Positions 26,713-36,077 of a stretch of DNA of 64,000 nucleotides are shown in pieces. Position 1 is the first letter of the stretch. Each line of letters begins with the position of its first letter. The notes beneath the pieces were generated by a model. It saw nothing but the letters and a program-made list of their open reading frames with translations. It made no database searches and was not told the DNA's origin. The DNA is taken from positions 1,928,001-1,992,000 of the forward strand of contig NC_008700.1 of the NCBI RefSeq assembly GCF_000015245.1. Direction: 5' to 3'. This DNA comes from Shewanella amazonensis SB2B (GTDB lineage: Bacteria; Pseudomonadota; Gammaproteobacteria; Enterobacterales; Shewanellaceae). Position numbers and translations under genes: made by a program.

Positions 26713-28839
26713 ATGTTTAACTTTTTTGCAGCCGCCCCAAAGGGCTTTGAATATGCACTTGCCAAAGAATTGGAAACCCTTGGCGCAGAGAACGTGCGCG
26801 AAAGCGTCGCCGGCGTGTATTTCAGTGCCTCGTTGGCGCAAGGCTACCAGATTACCCTGTGGACACGTTTGGCCAGCCGTATCGTTCTGATCCTTTTCAC
26901 CGGTGAGTGCCAGAGCGCTGAGCAACTCTACAATGCGGCTTACACCATTGATTGGCCATCGCACTTCAGCAATCGCAGTACCTTCAGCATCGATTTTCAC
27001 GGTACCGGCGGCTTTATCAATAACAGCCAGTTTGGTGCACTGAAAATCAAAGATGCTGTAGTCGACAGATTCCGTGATGACGATTTAAGTCGCCCGGATG
27101 TGGTTAAAGGCCATCCGGACATGCGTATCGACGCCCACTATGGCCGCGGTAAAATTACCATCGGGATTAACTTTTCCGGCGCGGCGCTGCACCAGCGTGG
27201 CTATCGCGGCAATACCGGCGAAGCGCCATTGAAAGAAAACCTTGCCGCCAACATGTTGTATCGCAGTGGTTGGGCCGACAATCCGGTTACCTTGCTGGAC
27301 CCTTTCTGCGGCAGTGGCACTGTGCTGATTGAGGCTGCATTGATGGCCTGTGATATTGCGCCGGGCCTGATGCGAGAACGATTTGGCTTTGAACACTGGC
27401 GCAGACACGACCAGGCCCTCTGGCAACAGGTAATCGAGGAAGCCAAGGCCCGTGCTTCTCTGGGTAAAACCCGATGTCAGCTTAAGTTTTATGGCTCGGA
27501 TATAGACTCGCGGGTTGTAGCGCTTGCCAAACGCAATGCCAACAGTGCCGGTGTGTTTGACTTTATCGACTTTAAAGTGGCCAATGCCCTTAATCTGGAG
27601 CCGCCGGTGGCAGAGGGTATGGTGTTGACCAACCCGCCTTATGGTGAGCGCCTGGGGAATGTCACCAGCTTGCTGCAGCTCTACTTCCAGCTTGGTGAAA
27701 AGTTCAAGCAGAGCTACGGTGGCTGGAAGCTCGGTTTGCTTTGCAGCGATATGGAGTTGGTATCTTCGCTAAAGCTCAAAGCCGACAAACAGATGAAGAT
27801 GTACAACGGGGCTCTGGAATGCGCCTTTAATCTGTATACCCTGCATGCCACCAGTACCCGTCGTGATATTCCTGTGGATACCACGGGCCAGGGCGGCGAG
27901 ATTGCCGCGCCTTTTGCCAATCGTTTGAAGAAAAACCTCAAGCAGCTGGAAAAATGGGCCAAGCGAGAAGGCATCGACAGTTACCGTCTGTACGACGCCG
28001 ATATCCCCGAATACAACGTCGCCGTCGACCGATACCTGGATTACGTGGTAGTGCAGGAATATGCGGCGCCTTCAGCCATTCCTGAAGCTGTCACCAAAAG
28101 ACGCCTCACCGATGTGCTGCTCGCCTTGCCACGTGCGCTTGGTATAGACCCGGACAAGATAGTGCTTAAAACCCGTGAGCGTCAGAAGGGCACCAATCAG
28201 TACCAAAAATTGGATGGTGAAAAGCTTGAGCTTGTGACCACCGAGTATGGCTGCAGCTTCAAGCTGAACCTCACCGACTATCTGGACACTGGACTGTTTC
28301 TCGACCACCGACTGACCCGTAAACTGGTGGGAGAAAAGGCCAAAAACAGAGATGTGCTTAACCTCTTTGCCTATACGGGCAGCGCGTCTGTGCACGCCGG
28401 TAAGGGCGGTGCCAAATCTGTCACTACAGTGGATATGTCCAATACCTATCTCAACTGGGCCAAAGACAACTTTATGTTGAACGGCCTGATTGGACGCCAG
28501 TATCAGTTTGAACAGGCAGACTGCCTACAGTGGATCCGTGATTGCGAAAGGCAGTTTGACCTGATTTTTATCGACCCGCCCACCTTCTCAAACTCGAAGA
28601 GGATGGAAGACTCTTTCGATGTACAGCGTGACCACGTGGATTTGCTGGCATCCCTGAAAAAGCTGTTGCGTCCGGGGGGGGAAATTGTGTTCTCCAACAA
28701 TAAACGCAAGTTCAAAATGGATATGGAAGCCCTCGCGGCGGCTGGCCTCAAGGCGGTAAACATTGACGATAAGGTGTTGCCAATGGACTACGCCCGTAAT
28801 CCGCAAATCCATAACTGCTGGGTTGTGACCCATGGCTGA
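26713..28839 (+). CDS. rlmL: Bifunctional 23S rRNA methyltransferase RlmKL
   Basis: A 708-residue fused enzyme that makes m2G2445 (RlmL half) and m7G2069 (RlmK half) in 23S rRNA. The N-terminus (residues 1-160) is a THUMP-containing RNA-binding region. The first methyltransferase domain has the SAM motif DPFCGSGT (about 196-203) and the catalytic NPPYGER (about 304-310). The second half has NLFAYTGSASVHA (about 551-563) and the IDPPTFSNSKR motif (about 619-629). Length equals that of E. coli RlmKL. Its last 8 bases overlap the next gene (glutaredoxin-like), so the two are in one operon with uup. Confidence 0.95.
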   Translation: MFNFFAAAPKGFEYALAKELETLGAENVRESVAGVYFSASLAQGYQITLWTRLASRIVLILFTGECQSAEQLYNAAYTIDWPSHFSNRSTFSIDFHGTGGFINNSQFGALKIKDAVVDRFRDDDLSRPDVVKGHPDMRIDAHYGRGKITIGINFSGAALHQRGYRGNTGEAPLKENLAANMLYRSGWADNPVTLLDPFCGSGTVLIEAALMACDIAPGLMRERFGFEHWRRHDQALWQQVIEEAKARASLGKTRCQLKFYGSDIDSRVVALAKRNANSAGVFDFIDFKVANALNLEPPVAEGMVLTNPPYGERLGNVTSLLQLYFQLGEKFKQSYGGWKLGLLCSDMELVSSLKLKADKQMKMYNGALECAFNLYTLHATSTRRDIPVDTTGQGGEIAAPFANRLKKNLKQLEKWAKREGIDSYRLYDADIPEYNVAVDRYLDYVVVQEYAAPSAIPEAVTKRRLTDVLLALPRALGIDPDKIVLKTRERQKGTNQYQKLDGEKLELVTTEYGCSFKLNLTDYLDTGLFLDHRLTRKLVGEKAKNRDVLNLFAYTGSASVHAGKGGAKSVTTVDMSNTYLNWAKDNFMLNGLIGRQYQFEQADCLQWIRDCERQFDLIFIDPPTFSNSKRMEDSFDVQRDHVDLLASLKKLLRPGGEIVFSNNKRKFKMDMEALAAAGLKAVNIDDKVLPMDYARNPQIHNCWVVTHG

Positions 28840-29059
28840 GTTTGTGTTGTACCACACCGATGGTTGTCATCTTTGCCATTTGGCCGAGGCGCTGCTGCAA
28901 GAGGCCGGCGTGACCTACCTGATGGTGGATATTTGTGATGATGAGTTGCTTGCAGAGCGTTATGGGGTGCGCATCCCGGTGCTTTTACGTAAGCAGGATG
29001 GCGCCGAGCTAGGCTGGCCGTTTGAACTTGTCGATGTAACCTCTTTTACAGGAGTCTGA
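28832..29059 (+). CDS. Glutaredoxin family protein
   Basis: A 75-residue thioredoxin-fold protein with the redox motif CHLC at residues 12-15 after the first strand (FVLYHTDG) and a cis-proline region (IPVLLRK, about 49-55). It belongs to the short YfcA/DUF836-like glutaredoxins found between rlmKL and uup in Shewanella and relatives. Target proteins are unknown. The start overlaps rlmKL by 8 bases and the stop is 1 base before the uup start, so translation of the three is coupled. Confidence 0.85.
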   Translation: MAEFVLYHTDGCHLCHLAEALLQEAGVTYLMVDICDDELLAERYGVRIPVLLRKQDGAELGWPFELVDVTSFTGV

Positions 29060-29060
29060 T

Positions 29061-30977
29061 GTGAGTCTTGTTCGTATCACCAATGGCTCTTTGGCCTATG
29101 GCTATGTTCCTTTATTGAAAAACGCCGATCTCAGCATCGAAGCCGGCGAGCGAGTGTGTATTGTGGGCCGTAACGGTGCCGGTAAGTCCAGCCTGCTCAA
29201 AATTCTGGATGGCGAAGTTCATCTGGACGACGGCGAGCTGAACCTGGCAACAGACGTGCGTATCAGCCGCTTGCAGCAAGACCCACCAAAGGCGGAATCG
29301 GGCAGTGTTTACAGCTACATCTCCCAGGGCCTGAAAGAAGCCGGCGAAGTGCTTGAGCGCTACCATCAGCTGTCCCACGACCTGGCCACCGCCGATGATA
29401 CAATGCAAGCGCGCATGCTCAAGGAAATGGAAACATTGCAGGCAAAGCTTGACCATTTGAATGGCTGGCAACTGGATACCCGAATTCAGGCCCACTGTGT
29501 ACGCCTTGGTCTGGACCCCGATAAGCCGCTCAGCGAACTTTCCGGCGGTTGGCAGCGAAAAGTCGCCCTGGCCAGAGCGCTGGTGAGCGAGCCTGAGCTG
29601 TTGCTGCTCGATGAGCCAACCAACCATTTGGATATCGACACCATCGAGTGGCTCGAGCAGTTTTTGCTGAGCTACAAGGGGGCCATCGTCTTTATCAGTC
29701 ACGACCGTGGCTTTATCAATCGCATGGCGACCCGAATACTGGATTTGGACCGTGGCGTCGTCACATCCTGGCCCGGCACCTATCAGGCGTATCTGGAAGG
29801 CAAGGCCGAATGGCTCAGACACGAAGCTGAAGCCAACGCCCAGTTTGATAAAAAACTGGCAGAGGAGGAAGTGTGGATACGTCAGGGTATTAAGGCGCGG
29901 CGCACCCGTAACGAAGGCAGGGTGAGGGCACTTAAGGCGCTGCGTATGGAGCGCTCAGAGCGGCTCAATCGCCAGGGGAACGTTCGCATGAACGTGGCCG
30001 AGGGCGAACGCAGTGGCAAGCTGGTATTTGATGTAAGCGAGCTGAATTACAACCTGGCGGACAAAGATCTGGTGCGGGATTTTTCGGTGAGCGTGATGCG
30101 CGGCGACCGAATTGCACTGATAGGTCCCAATGGCTGCGGCAAGTCGACTCTCATTAAGCTGCTGATAGGCCAACTCGAGCCTCAGTCCGGTAACATCAAA
30201 ACCGGTACCAAACTGGAAGTTGCGTATTTTGACCAATACCGCGAAAACCTCGACGAAGAGAAAACCGTTGAAGAAAACGTGGGGGATGGCAAGCAGACGG
30301 TAACCGTCAATGGCCGCGATCGCCATATACTGAGCTACCTGCAGGACTTTTTGTTTTCACCAGCACGGGCCCGCACTCCGGTAAAAGCCCTCTCCGGTGG
30401 TGAGAAAAACCGTCTGCTGCTGGCCAGGCTGCTGCTGCGTCCTGCCAACCTTATCATTCTCGATGAGCCCACCAACGACCTGGACATCGAAACCCTGGAG
30501 CTGCTCGAGTCCATGTTGACCGAATACGATGGCACCCTGCTTATCGTGAGCCATGACAGGGCCTTTATCGACAATACCGTCACCAGTAGCTGGTGGTTTA
30601 CCGGCAATGGCCGCTGGGCCGAATATGTGGGCGGTTATCAGGATGCTGTTGACCAGGGTGCACGATTCTATACCGGAGCGGCGGAACCTGAAGGGCAAAA
30701 GAGTGTCCAAGCTCAGGCGCCTGTGGTAAAACAGCAAGCTGATGTAAAAACACAAAAGAAACTCTCTTATAAGTTGCAGCGGGAGCTGGACAGCCTGCCT
30801 GAACTGATGGAAGCCCTTGAGGCCGAGATTGCGGCACTGCAACAGGAAGTGAATCAGCCGGAGTTTTATGCTCAGGCACAGGATACGGTTAACGCGCGGC
30901 TGGCATTGCTGGGCGAAAAAGAACAGCAATTGGACGTTTACTTCGAGCGTTGGGAAGAACTCGAGTCAATGAAGTAA
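29061..30977 (+). CDS. uup: ABC-F ATPase Uup
   Basis: A 638-residue soluble tandem-ABC protein. Domain 1 has Walker A GRNGAGKSS (36-44), signature LSGGWQRKVALARAL and Walker B LLLLDEPTNHLD; domain 2 has GPNGCGKST (about 355-363), signature LSGGEKNRLLLARLL and LIILDEPTNDLD. A C-terminal coiled coil (about 555-638) is the DNA/ribosome-binding arm typical of Uup, which affects precise excision of transposons and ribosome function in E. coli. GTG start at 29061 with AGGAG at 29050-29054. Third gene of the rlmKL operon. Confidence 0.94.
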   Translation: MSLVRITNGSLAYGYVPLLKNADLSIEAGERVCIVGRNGAGKSSLLKILDGEVHLDDGELNLATDVRISRLQQDPPKAESGSVYSYISQGLKEAGEVLERYHQLSHDLATADDTMQARMLKEMETLQAKLDHLNGWQLDTRIQAHCVRLGLDPDKPLSELSGGWQRKVALARALVSEPELLLLDEPTNHLDIDTIEWLEQFLLSYKGAIVFISHDRGFINRMATRILDLDRGVVTSWPGTYQAYLEGKAEWLRHEAEANAQFDKKLAEEEVWIRQGIKARRTRNEGRVRALKALRMERSERLNRQGNVRMNVAEGERSGKLVFDVSELNYNLADKDLVRDFSVSVMRGDRIALIGPNGCGKSTLIKLLIGQLEPQSGNIKTGTKLEVAYFDQYRENLDEEKTVEENVGDGKQTVTVNGRDRHILSYLQDFLFSPARARTPVKALSGGEKNRLLLARLLLRPANLIILDEPTNDLDIETLELLESMLTEYDGTLLIVSHDRAFIDNTVTSSWWFTGNGRWAEYVGGYQDAVDQGARFYTGAAEPEGQKSVQAQAPVVKQQADVKTQKKLSYKLQRELDSLPELMEALEAEIAALQQEVNQPEFYAQAQDTVNARLALLGEKEQQLDVYFERWEELESMK

Positions 30978-31004
30978 ACCAATGATAATTATGGGAAGTT
31001 ATTA

Positions 31005-32882
31005 ATGAAGTTACAGTTGGAAAAGGCATTGTCCCTGGTGGCTGTTGGTGTGCTCGGGGTACTTGGAAGTGCTCAGGCCGCGCCGGTTTACGAAATTAAA
31101 AACCTCGAGAACTACGATCTTCGAGGCACCCTGGAAGGAACCCGCAACGGTTACGCCATGGGCGTTAACGAAAATGATGAATTAGTGGGGATCTCCAAGG
31201 GCCGCAAGAAGCTGTCCACTGACGACGTCGAAGGCGGCATCATCGACAGTGACGATGGGATTGCCGATGAAGAGCAGATCACCTATTCAGTGCTGCTGCC
31301 CATTGTGGCCAACAACTTTACCTTCAGTGCGGCGGCAAATGGTGCCACCGGTGCCTGGGTGCCTACCTTTGAAAGCATCAATGGCACCACAGACCCCAAA
31401 GATACGGACACCAGTGTTCCTGAAACCATCAACTCCATTGATACCTTCTACTATGGTATTTCAGATGACGGTGTGAAAGTGGGGGCCACCACTGCACCTC
31501 AGAAGACCCTCGAATATACCGGCAGCATCGAAGATCAGGAGTTTTGGTACTTCCGTGACTTCGAGCTGCGTGGCGTTGCCAAAACGACCAGTGGTGATGT
31601 CGCTCTGCCACCGCCTTATGTGGAATACACCAGCACCAAAGAAGGCGAATCGGACAAAAAGGTTTACGTGGGTGGAACGTCCGCGGCCACTGCGATATCG
31701 GGAAATTTAGTTACCGGTTATGCCAGTACCGATATCAGTCGCTATGGCGGTGAGCGCGTACAGGCCTGTCTTGACAATGCCAGCACAGAAGGCGCATTGC
31801 CGGTTGATGTATGTGTTCAGATTGAGCAATACCCCAACTCCACCGGTACCCGTAACGTTCAGTATCAGACCCGCGCCTATGTGTGGCAGCTGGATAATGA
31901 CACTGTGACAGGTACGGCCTTGCCATTGGGGCTTACTCCCGCTGCTGACTCAACCTTTACTTACACAGCGCAGGGCCTTGGCATCAACGCCGAGGGAACT
32001 GTGGTGGGGCGCTCCCATGTGAACCGTAACGGCGATGAAGATTATTTCCGCATGGACGCCGCCTACTGGACTCGTAAACAGGATGGCAGTTATGACTATC
32101 ACTGGGTACCAGTAATCAACGTAGATGACGTGCACAGTTCACTGGCCTACGATATCAACGATAACGGTATTTTGGTGGGCTCTTATCGCAGTTACATTCA
32201 GGGTTATCTGCGTGACAAGTTCTTCTACCTGGATACCAAGGCGACCGATGCCAAGCCGGTTGTGCCGAACGATTTTTACAGCACATTGTCGGATCTCTCC
32301 AGCCGCGCCAAGAGCATTAACAACAAGGGCCAGGTGGTTGGTTACATAGAAACCACCCACGAGAAAGAAAAGCCACGTCCCAAGGCCGGTTTCCTGTTTG
32401 ATATGAATGCCAAAGAGGGTGGGGAGTTCTCCAACCTCAACAACCTGCTGACCTGTGAGTCCAAAGGCTTCGAACAGGGCTCGGATGGCAACTGGCAACG
32501 TCATCAGGTTGAAGTGGTGGATGGCAGCGGCAAAACCTTAACCTACAGCGCCGATATACAGGTTGTTGAAGCCAACAGCATCAATGAAGCCGGTGTGATT
32601 GTCGGCACTGCTTTTGTGCGCAAGCCGGTTTATAAGGTCGACGAAAACGGTCTGCCCGTTGTCGAAAATGGCAAGTTTGTATTTGAACTCGACGGTAACG
32701 GTAATCCTGTGACGTCTTACTTGCCGCGTGCCGTGGTGCTTGAGCCTGCAGGGACTGGTGCCATAGCTTGTACTGAGGTAGACGAAAACACGGGTGGCGA
32801 GAAATATGAGCGCCAGGGCGCCGCCAGTTTGTTCGCTTTGCTGTTATTGCCTCTGGTTTGGCTCCGTCGCCGGGTACGCTAA
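31005..32882 (+). CDS. DUF3466 family surface protein with GlyGly-CTERM tail
   Basis: A 625-residue exported protein. Signal peptide 1-26 (ends AQAA). The family signature is repeated short blocks in which the protein 'knows' events, such as YAMGVNENDELVGIS, LGINAEGTVVGRS, YDINDNGILVGSY and KSINNKGQVVGY, which look like the repeat units of an extracellular beta-structure. The C-terminus is a GlyGly-CTERM signal: GAASLFALLLLPLVWLRRRVR broken as a short Gly-Ala-Ser start, a 12-14 residue hydrophobic helix and an arginine cluster. Proteins with this tail are processed by rhombosortase and leave through the type II system. Role of the protein is unknown. Confidence 0.88.
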   Translation: MKLQLEKALSLVAVGVLGVLGSAQAAPVYEIKNLENYDLRGTLEGTRNGYAMGVNENDELVGISKGRKKLSTDDVEGGIIDSDDGIADEEQITYSVLLPIVANNFTFSAAANGATGAWVPTFESINGTTDPKDTDTSVPETINSIDTFYYGISDDGVKVGATTAPQKTLEYTGSIEDQEFWYFRDFELRGVAKTTSGDVALPPPYVEYTSTKEGESDKKVYVGGTSAATAISGNLVTGYASTDISRYGGERVQACLDNASTEGALPVDVCVQIEQYPNSTGTRNVQYQTRAYVWQLDNDTVTGTALPLGLTPAADSTFTYTAQGLGINAEGTVVGRSHVNRNGDEDYFRMDAAYWTRKQDGSYDYHWVPVINVDDVHSSLAYDINDNGILVGSYRSYIQGYLRDKFFYLDTKATDAKPVVPNDFYSTLSDLSSRAKSINNKGQVVGYIETTHEKEKPRPKAGFLFDMNAKEGGEFSNLNNLLTCESKGFEQGSDGNWQRHQVEVVDGSGKTLTYSADIQVVEANSINEAGVIVGTAFVRKPVYKVDENGLPVVENGKFVFELDGNGNPVTSYLPRAVVLEPAGTGAIACTEVDENTGGEKYERQGAASLFALLLLPLVWLRRRVR

Positions 32883-32897
32883 AACCCGTAAAAAAAA

Positions 32898-32924
32898 TGA
32901 GGGGCCGGTAGGCCCCTTTTTTCT
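32898..32924 (+). terminator. Terminator after the DUF3466 gene
   Basis: GGGGCC ggta GGCCCC (32901-32916) followed by six T residues, 18 bases after the stop. Confidence 0.88.
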
Positions 32925-33054
32925 TCACTGTCTCAATAGCTTAATATTTACTCGGTAAAATCGAGTGTTTTTTTGATTGATCTCGTCTCTGAAAAGTTCT
33001 ATTTCTACAGGTGAAGCTGTTGCTTCTTGTTTATGTAGAACAGAGGACGCTTGC

Positions 33055-33231
33055 ATGAAGAGACAAAAAAGAGATCGCTTGGACAGAGCTTTTGCTAAGG
33101 GCTTTCAGGCCGGAGTGGGTGGTCGTTCAAAGGAGATGTGCCCCTATTCCAATCTTGATTCGCGCTCACAATGGCTGGGAGGCTGGCGCGAGGGGGTAGA
33201 TGGCCGAATAACCGGACTCTTTACCAAGTAA
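33055..33231 (+). CDS. rmf: Ribosome modulation factor
   Basis: A 58-residue protein that converts 70S ribosomes into inactive 100S dimers in stationary phase. The start MKRQKRDRLDRAFAKGFQAG and the block GRSKEMCPYSNLDSRSQW match Rmf closely. The frame is open upstream from 32977, but the ATG at 33055 has AGAGGA 8 bases before it and gives the known length and N-terminus. In E. coli rmf and fabA are also neighbours, as here (convergent). Confidence 0.95.
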   Translation: MKRQKRDRLDRAFAKGFQAGVGGRSKEMCPYSNLDSRSQWLGGWREGVDGRITGLFTK

Positions 33232-33250
33232 TCACCTAATGCAGCTACTT

Positions 33251-33277
33251 GCCCTCCCTCAAAAGAGGGCATTTTTG
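33251..33277 (+). terminator. Terminator after rmf
   Basis: GCCCTC cctcaaaa GAGGGC (33251-33270) followed by ATTTTTG, 20 bases after the rmf stop. Confidence 0.8.
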
Positions 33278-33375
33278 TACCCGTCAATCAGGGGCTGAGT
33301 GTTTCAGGCAGTTTGTATACTTTTTAGAAGCAATAGATGCGTTTAGCCCTGTAAAGCAGATACCTGCAGATACAA

Positions 33376-33406
33376 ACAAAAACACCGGCCTTAGCCGGTG
33401 TTTTTG
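33376..33406 (-). terminator. Terminator for fabA (bidirectional)
   Basis: AACACCGGC ctta GCCGGTGTT (33381-33402) has T runs on both sides when read on either strand. It lies 14 bases beyond the fabA stop on the minus strand, and can also stop read-through from rmf. Confidence 0.82.
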
Positions 33407-33419
33407 ATTATGGTCTTTA

Positions 33420-33935
33420 TCAGAAGGTAGAGGTGTCAGTAAACACGCCCACTTTCAAATCGGTGGCGGAATAGATTTCACGACCGTCCACTTCCAGGGT
33501 CGCATCGGCAATACCCATCACCAGCTTGCGGTGGATGGTGCGCTTGATGTTGAGCTTGTAAGTGACTTTCTTGGCACCTGGCAGTACCTGACCGGTAAAT
33601 TTCACTTCACCTACACCCAGTGCACGACCTTTGCCCTGAGCCCCTTCCCACGCAAGGAAGAAGCCGACCAGCTGCCACATGGCATCGAGGCCAAGACAAC
33701 CTGGCATTACGGGGTCTTCTACGAAGTGGCAACCAAAGAACCAGAGATCCGGATCAATATCCAGCTCTGCTACGATTTCTCCTTTGCCGAAGGTGCCGCC
33801 ATTGTCGTTAATGGTTACGACGCGATCGATCATCAGCATGTTGTCTACGGGCAGACGGGGAGAATTTTTGCCAAGAAGCTCGCCATGGCCACAGGCGATC
33901 AGTTCTTCTTTGGTGTAGCTGTTTGCTTTAGTCAT
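33420..33935 (-). CDS. fabA: 3-hydroxydecanoyl-ACP dehydratase/isomerase FabA
   Basis: A 171-residue hot-dog-fold enzyme that dehydrates 3-hydroxydecanoyl-ACP and isomerises trans-2- to cis-3-decenoyl-ACP, the branch point of anaerobic unsaturated fatty acid synthesis. The active-site His70 in FFGCHF and Asp84 in PGCLGLD are at the same positions as in E. coli. The frame is open 20 codons further upstream, but the start at 33935 ([12 protein letters not shown]) matches the family N-terminus. It is transcribed divergently to none and follows the Lon-like gene on the same strand with an 78-base gap. Confidence 0.96.
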
Positions 33936-34013
33936 TGTAATAGTTACCACTCCATCATTAAGAGTGCCAAAGATTAGCGAACACCTGTACGCCAAACAAG
34001 TCCAACCACCGAT

Positions 34014-35744
34014 TTAGGCTCTGGAAAATGGCCATTTTGCGAGCAGAGAAGCAAAGAACCCCTCTGGTTCGTCCAGAGGCTCATCACCCGCCAGTTTATC
34101 CAATCTGGTCTGAACCAGGCCATAGAGCGTATTCTCAGGGAAGTTATGCTCTTCATCGGCCTTGCCAGCAGGTAGCGCCATCAACATCTCTACCGCTTCG
34201 TCCATGTGCGCGACCTGATAGATGTGGAACAGTCCCTTGGATACGGCGTCTATCACTTTTTTATCGAGGTTCAGCTGCAACATGTTGGCCCTGGGGATGA
34301 TGACCCCTTGTTCGCCCGTGAGACCTCGACGTTCACACAGATTGAAAAAGCCTTCAATTTTCTCGTTAACACCGCCAATTGCCTGCACATTGCCAAACTG
34401 GTCGAGCGCACCTGTTACGGCAAGTGATTGTTTTATTGGCTGCTCTGCAATAGCAGACATTAAACAGCAATACTCCGCAAGGGAGGCGCTATCGCCATCA
34501 ATCTCCTGATATGACTGCTCGAATACTATGTTGGCATTCAGGTGAAGCGGTGCATCACGACCAAAAATACGATACAGGCAAGCTGAAAGGATCATCATGC
34601 CTTTCGCATGGATATTGCCGCCGAGTTCTGATTTGCGTTCAATATCGGCGACTTCACCGTCACCATAGTGCACAGTTGCGGTTATTCGTGCTGGCTCACC
34701 ATAGGCATAGTCAACACTGTCGATAACAGTGAGGCCATTAATCTGGCCAATCATTTCTCCGTCAGTGGGGAGGTTGATAAAACTGTCATCGAAACTCTGG
34801 GCAGAGAAGCGTTCTGAGCTGTTGTGACGGCGGGTAAGTTGCTTAATGGCCTTGTCGATGGCATTCGCATCCAGTCTGCCAGAGCGACCATATACTGCGG
34901 CCTGGGCGAACAGTTGTACCAAGTCCTGACCAGAGAGTGACAGACGCTGCTGATGTTCACATTCTCTTGCTGCAAAGTTGAAGAGGGGAGCCATTGCGGA
35001 GTCGTCAAGTTGGTAGCCGCCTTCGTGAGCGAGGGCTTTTAACCAAAGACCATACTCTTTTTCGGACTTGACCGTCAGATTGAGCTCGTGGGCCATTTCA
35101 CCCAGCAGGGGAAAATGGCGGCTGAAGCTGCTGTCATGGGCGCGCAGTTCAGAATACTGCAGTGCACTGCCAACCAGGATGATGGTCGATTGCAGCGGGA
35201 TGTTCATGTCTTTACCAACGCGGTAGTAGCCTTTGTCGAGCACGTCCAACAAGACTTGCCACAGGCCTTCCCGGCGATAGAGTGCTTCTACGCAGATAAA
35301 GATATAGGGATAACTGGCGAGGGCTCCGGGGCGGTATTGTGCCTTGCCGTTGCTGTCTTCAACCATGTTGCCCAATAAATCGGCGCGCTTTATCTGGTGC
35401 CCCAGCACGGTGAAAAATCCATGCTCGCGGGCGAGTGAGCCGTGCTCGCCTTGGCGGGCGGTTTCCCAAACCAGTTGAGTGCCGGCTTCGTGACGTCGCG
35501 CAACCAGCTCTCTTGGCGGGACTGGTGCCGCTTGTGCCAGCGCTTTAAACAATGACTCCCGGTGCACGCCTGGAAAATCGGCCAAAAATAAGTGCTGGGA
35601 TGGAATTTGACTTGCCAGGGTGAAAGCGTCAAGGAGTCTGTCCTGACATAGCAGCAAATGTCCGAGACCGGGATTGTCTGGCAGGCCAGTGGGAAGATGA
35701 AAGGCAGGGCTAAGCCGCTCAGCGGCAATCAAAGATGGGTGCAT
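34014..35744 (-). CDS. Lon-family protease, YcbZ type
   Basis: A 576-residue protein whose C-terminal part is a Lon protease domain: the catalytic Ser is in EIDGDSASLAEYC (about 437-449) and the Lys in GGVNEKIEG (about 479-487), forming the Ser-Lys dyad. The N-terminal half lacks a classical Walker A, so unlike true Lon it may not be a full ATPase. E. coli ycbZ has the same length class and is also beside fabA, so the pairing is conserved. Substrates are unknown. The start MHPSLIAAERLSP is near no strong ribosome site. Confidence 0.85.
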   Translation of the reverse strand: MHPSLIAAERLSPAFHLPTGLPDNPGLGHLLLCQDRLLDAFTLASQIPSQHLFLADFPGVHRESLFKALAQAAPVPPRELVARRHEAGTQLVWETARQGEHGSLAREHGFFTVLGHQIKRADLLGNMVEDSNGKAQYRPGALASYPYIFICVEALYRREGLWQVLLDVLDKGYYRVGKDMNIPLQSTIILVGSALQYSELRAHDSSFSRHFPLLGEMAHELNLTVKSEKEYGLWLKALAHEGGYQLDDSAMAPLFNFAARECEHQQRLSLSGQDLVQLFAQAAVYGRSGRLDANAIDKAIKQLTRRHNSSERFSAQSFDDSFINLPTDGEMIGQINGLTVIDSVDYAYGEPARITATVHYGDGEVADIERKSELGGNIHAKGMMILSACLYRIFGRDAPLHLNANIVFEQSYQEIDGDSASLAEYCCLMSAIAEQPIKQSLAVTGALDQFGNVQAIGGVNEKIEGFFNLCERRGLTGEQGVIIPRANMLQLNLDKKVIDAVSKGLFHIYQVAHMDEAVEMLMALPAGKADEEHNFPENTLYGLVQTRLDKLAGDEPLDEPEGFFASLLAKWPFSRA

Positions 35745-35907
35745 AAAAGTTGTTGAAAAATCATCGTTGGGCGGATTTTAGCATATCCTTGCCGCTTGTT
35801 ATCAGTCTCTTGTGAGCCCGAAACGAGGGTTATTTCTGCTTTGCTGTACAAAAACAGATCCATTTGGATAAAGCCTAAGCAATCGATTGTTTTTTTGATA
35901 AAAGAGG

Positions 35908-35936
35908 TTTACAGCTCGCGGTCTCAGGGCTATTAT
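35908..35936 (+). promoter_or_regulatory. Promoter of tRNA-Ser copy 1
   Basis: TTTACA (35908-35913) and TATTAT (35931-35936) with a 17-base spacer. The tRNA begins 12 bases after the -10, so the 5' leader is only a few bases. Confidence 0.75.
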
Positions 35937-35947
35937 GCGTCTCGTTC

Positions 35948-36038
35948 GGAGGGGTGGCAGAGTGGTTTAATGCACCGGTCTTGAAAACCGGCGTGGGTTT
36001 ATAGCCCACCCAGGGTTCAAATCCCTGCTCCTCCGCCA
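35948..36038 (+). tRNA. tRNA-Ser (TGA), copy 1
   Basis: A 91-nt class II tRNA beginning GGAGGGGTGGCAGAGTGG and ending with encoded CCA. The anticodon loop reads CTTGAAA with anticodon TGA (UCA codons), and the long variable arm (GTGGGTTTATAGCCCAC) is the serine identity element. Confidence 0.97.
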
Positions 36039-36047
36039 TATTAAGAA

Positions 36048-36077
36048 AAGGCGCTGTCTCTGGACAGCGCCTTTTCG
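36048..36077 (+). terminator. Terminator of tRNA-Ser copy 1
   Basis: AAGGCGCTGTC tctg GACAGCGCCTT, an eleven-base perfect stem, with T residues following, 10 bases after the tRNA. Confidence 0.88.

Noticed and set aside
33531..33977. 148-codon plus-strand frame opposite fabA
   Set aside because: Antisense to a well-conserved enzyme; no independent start signal.
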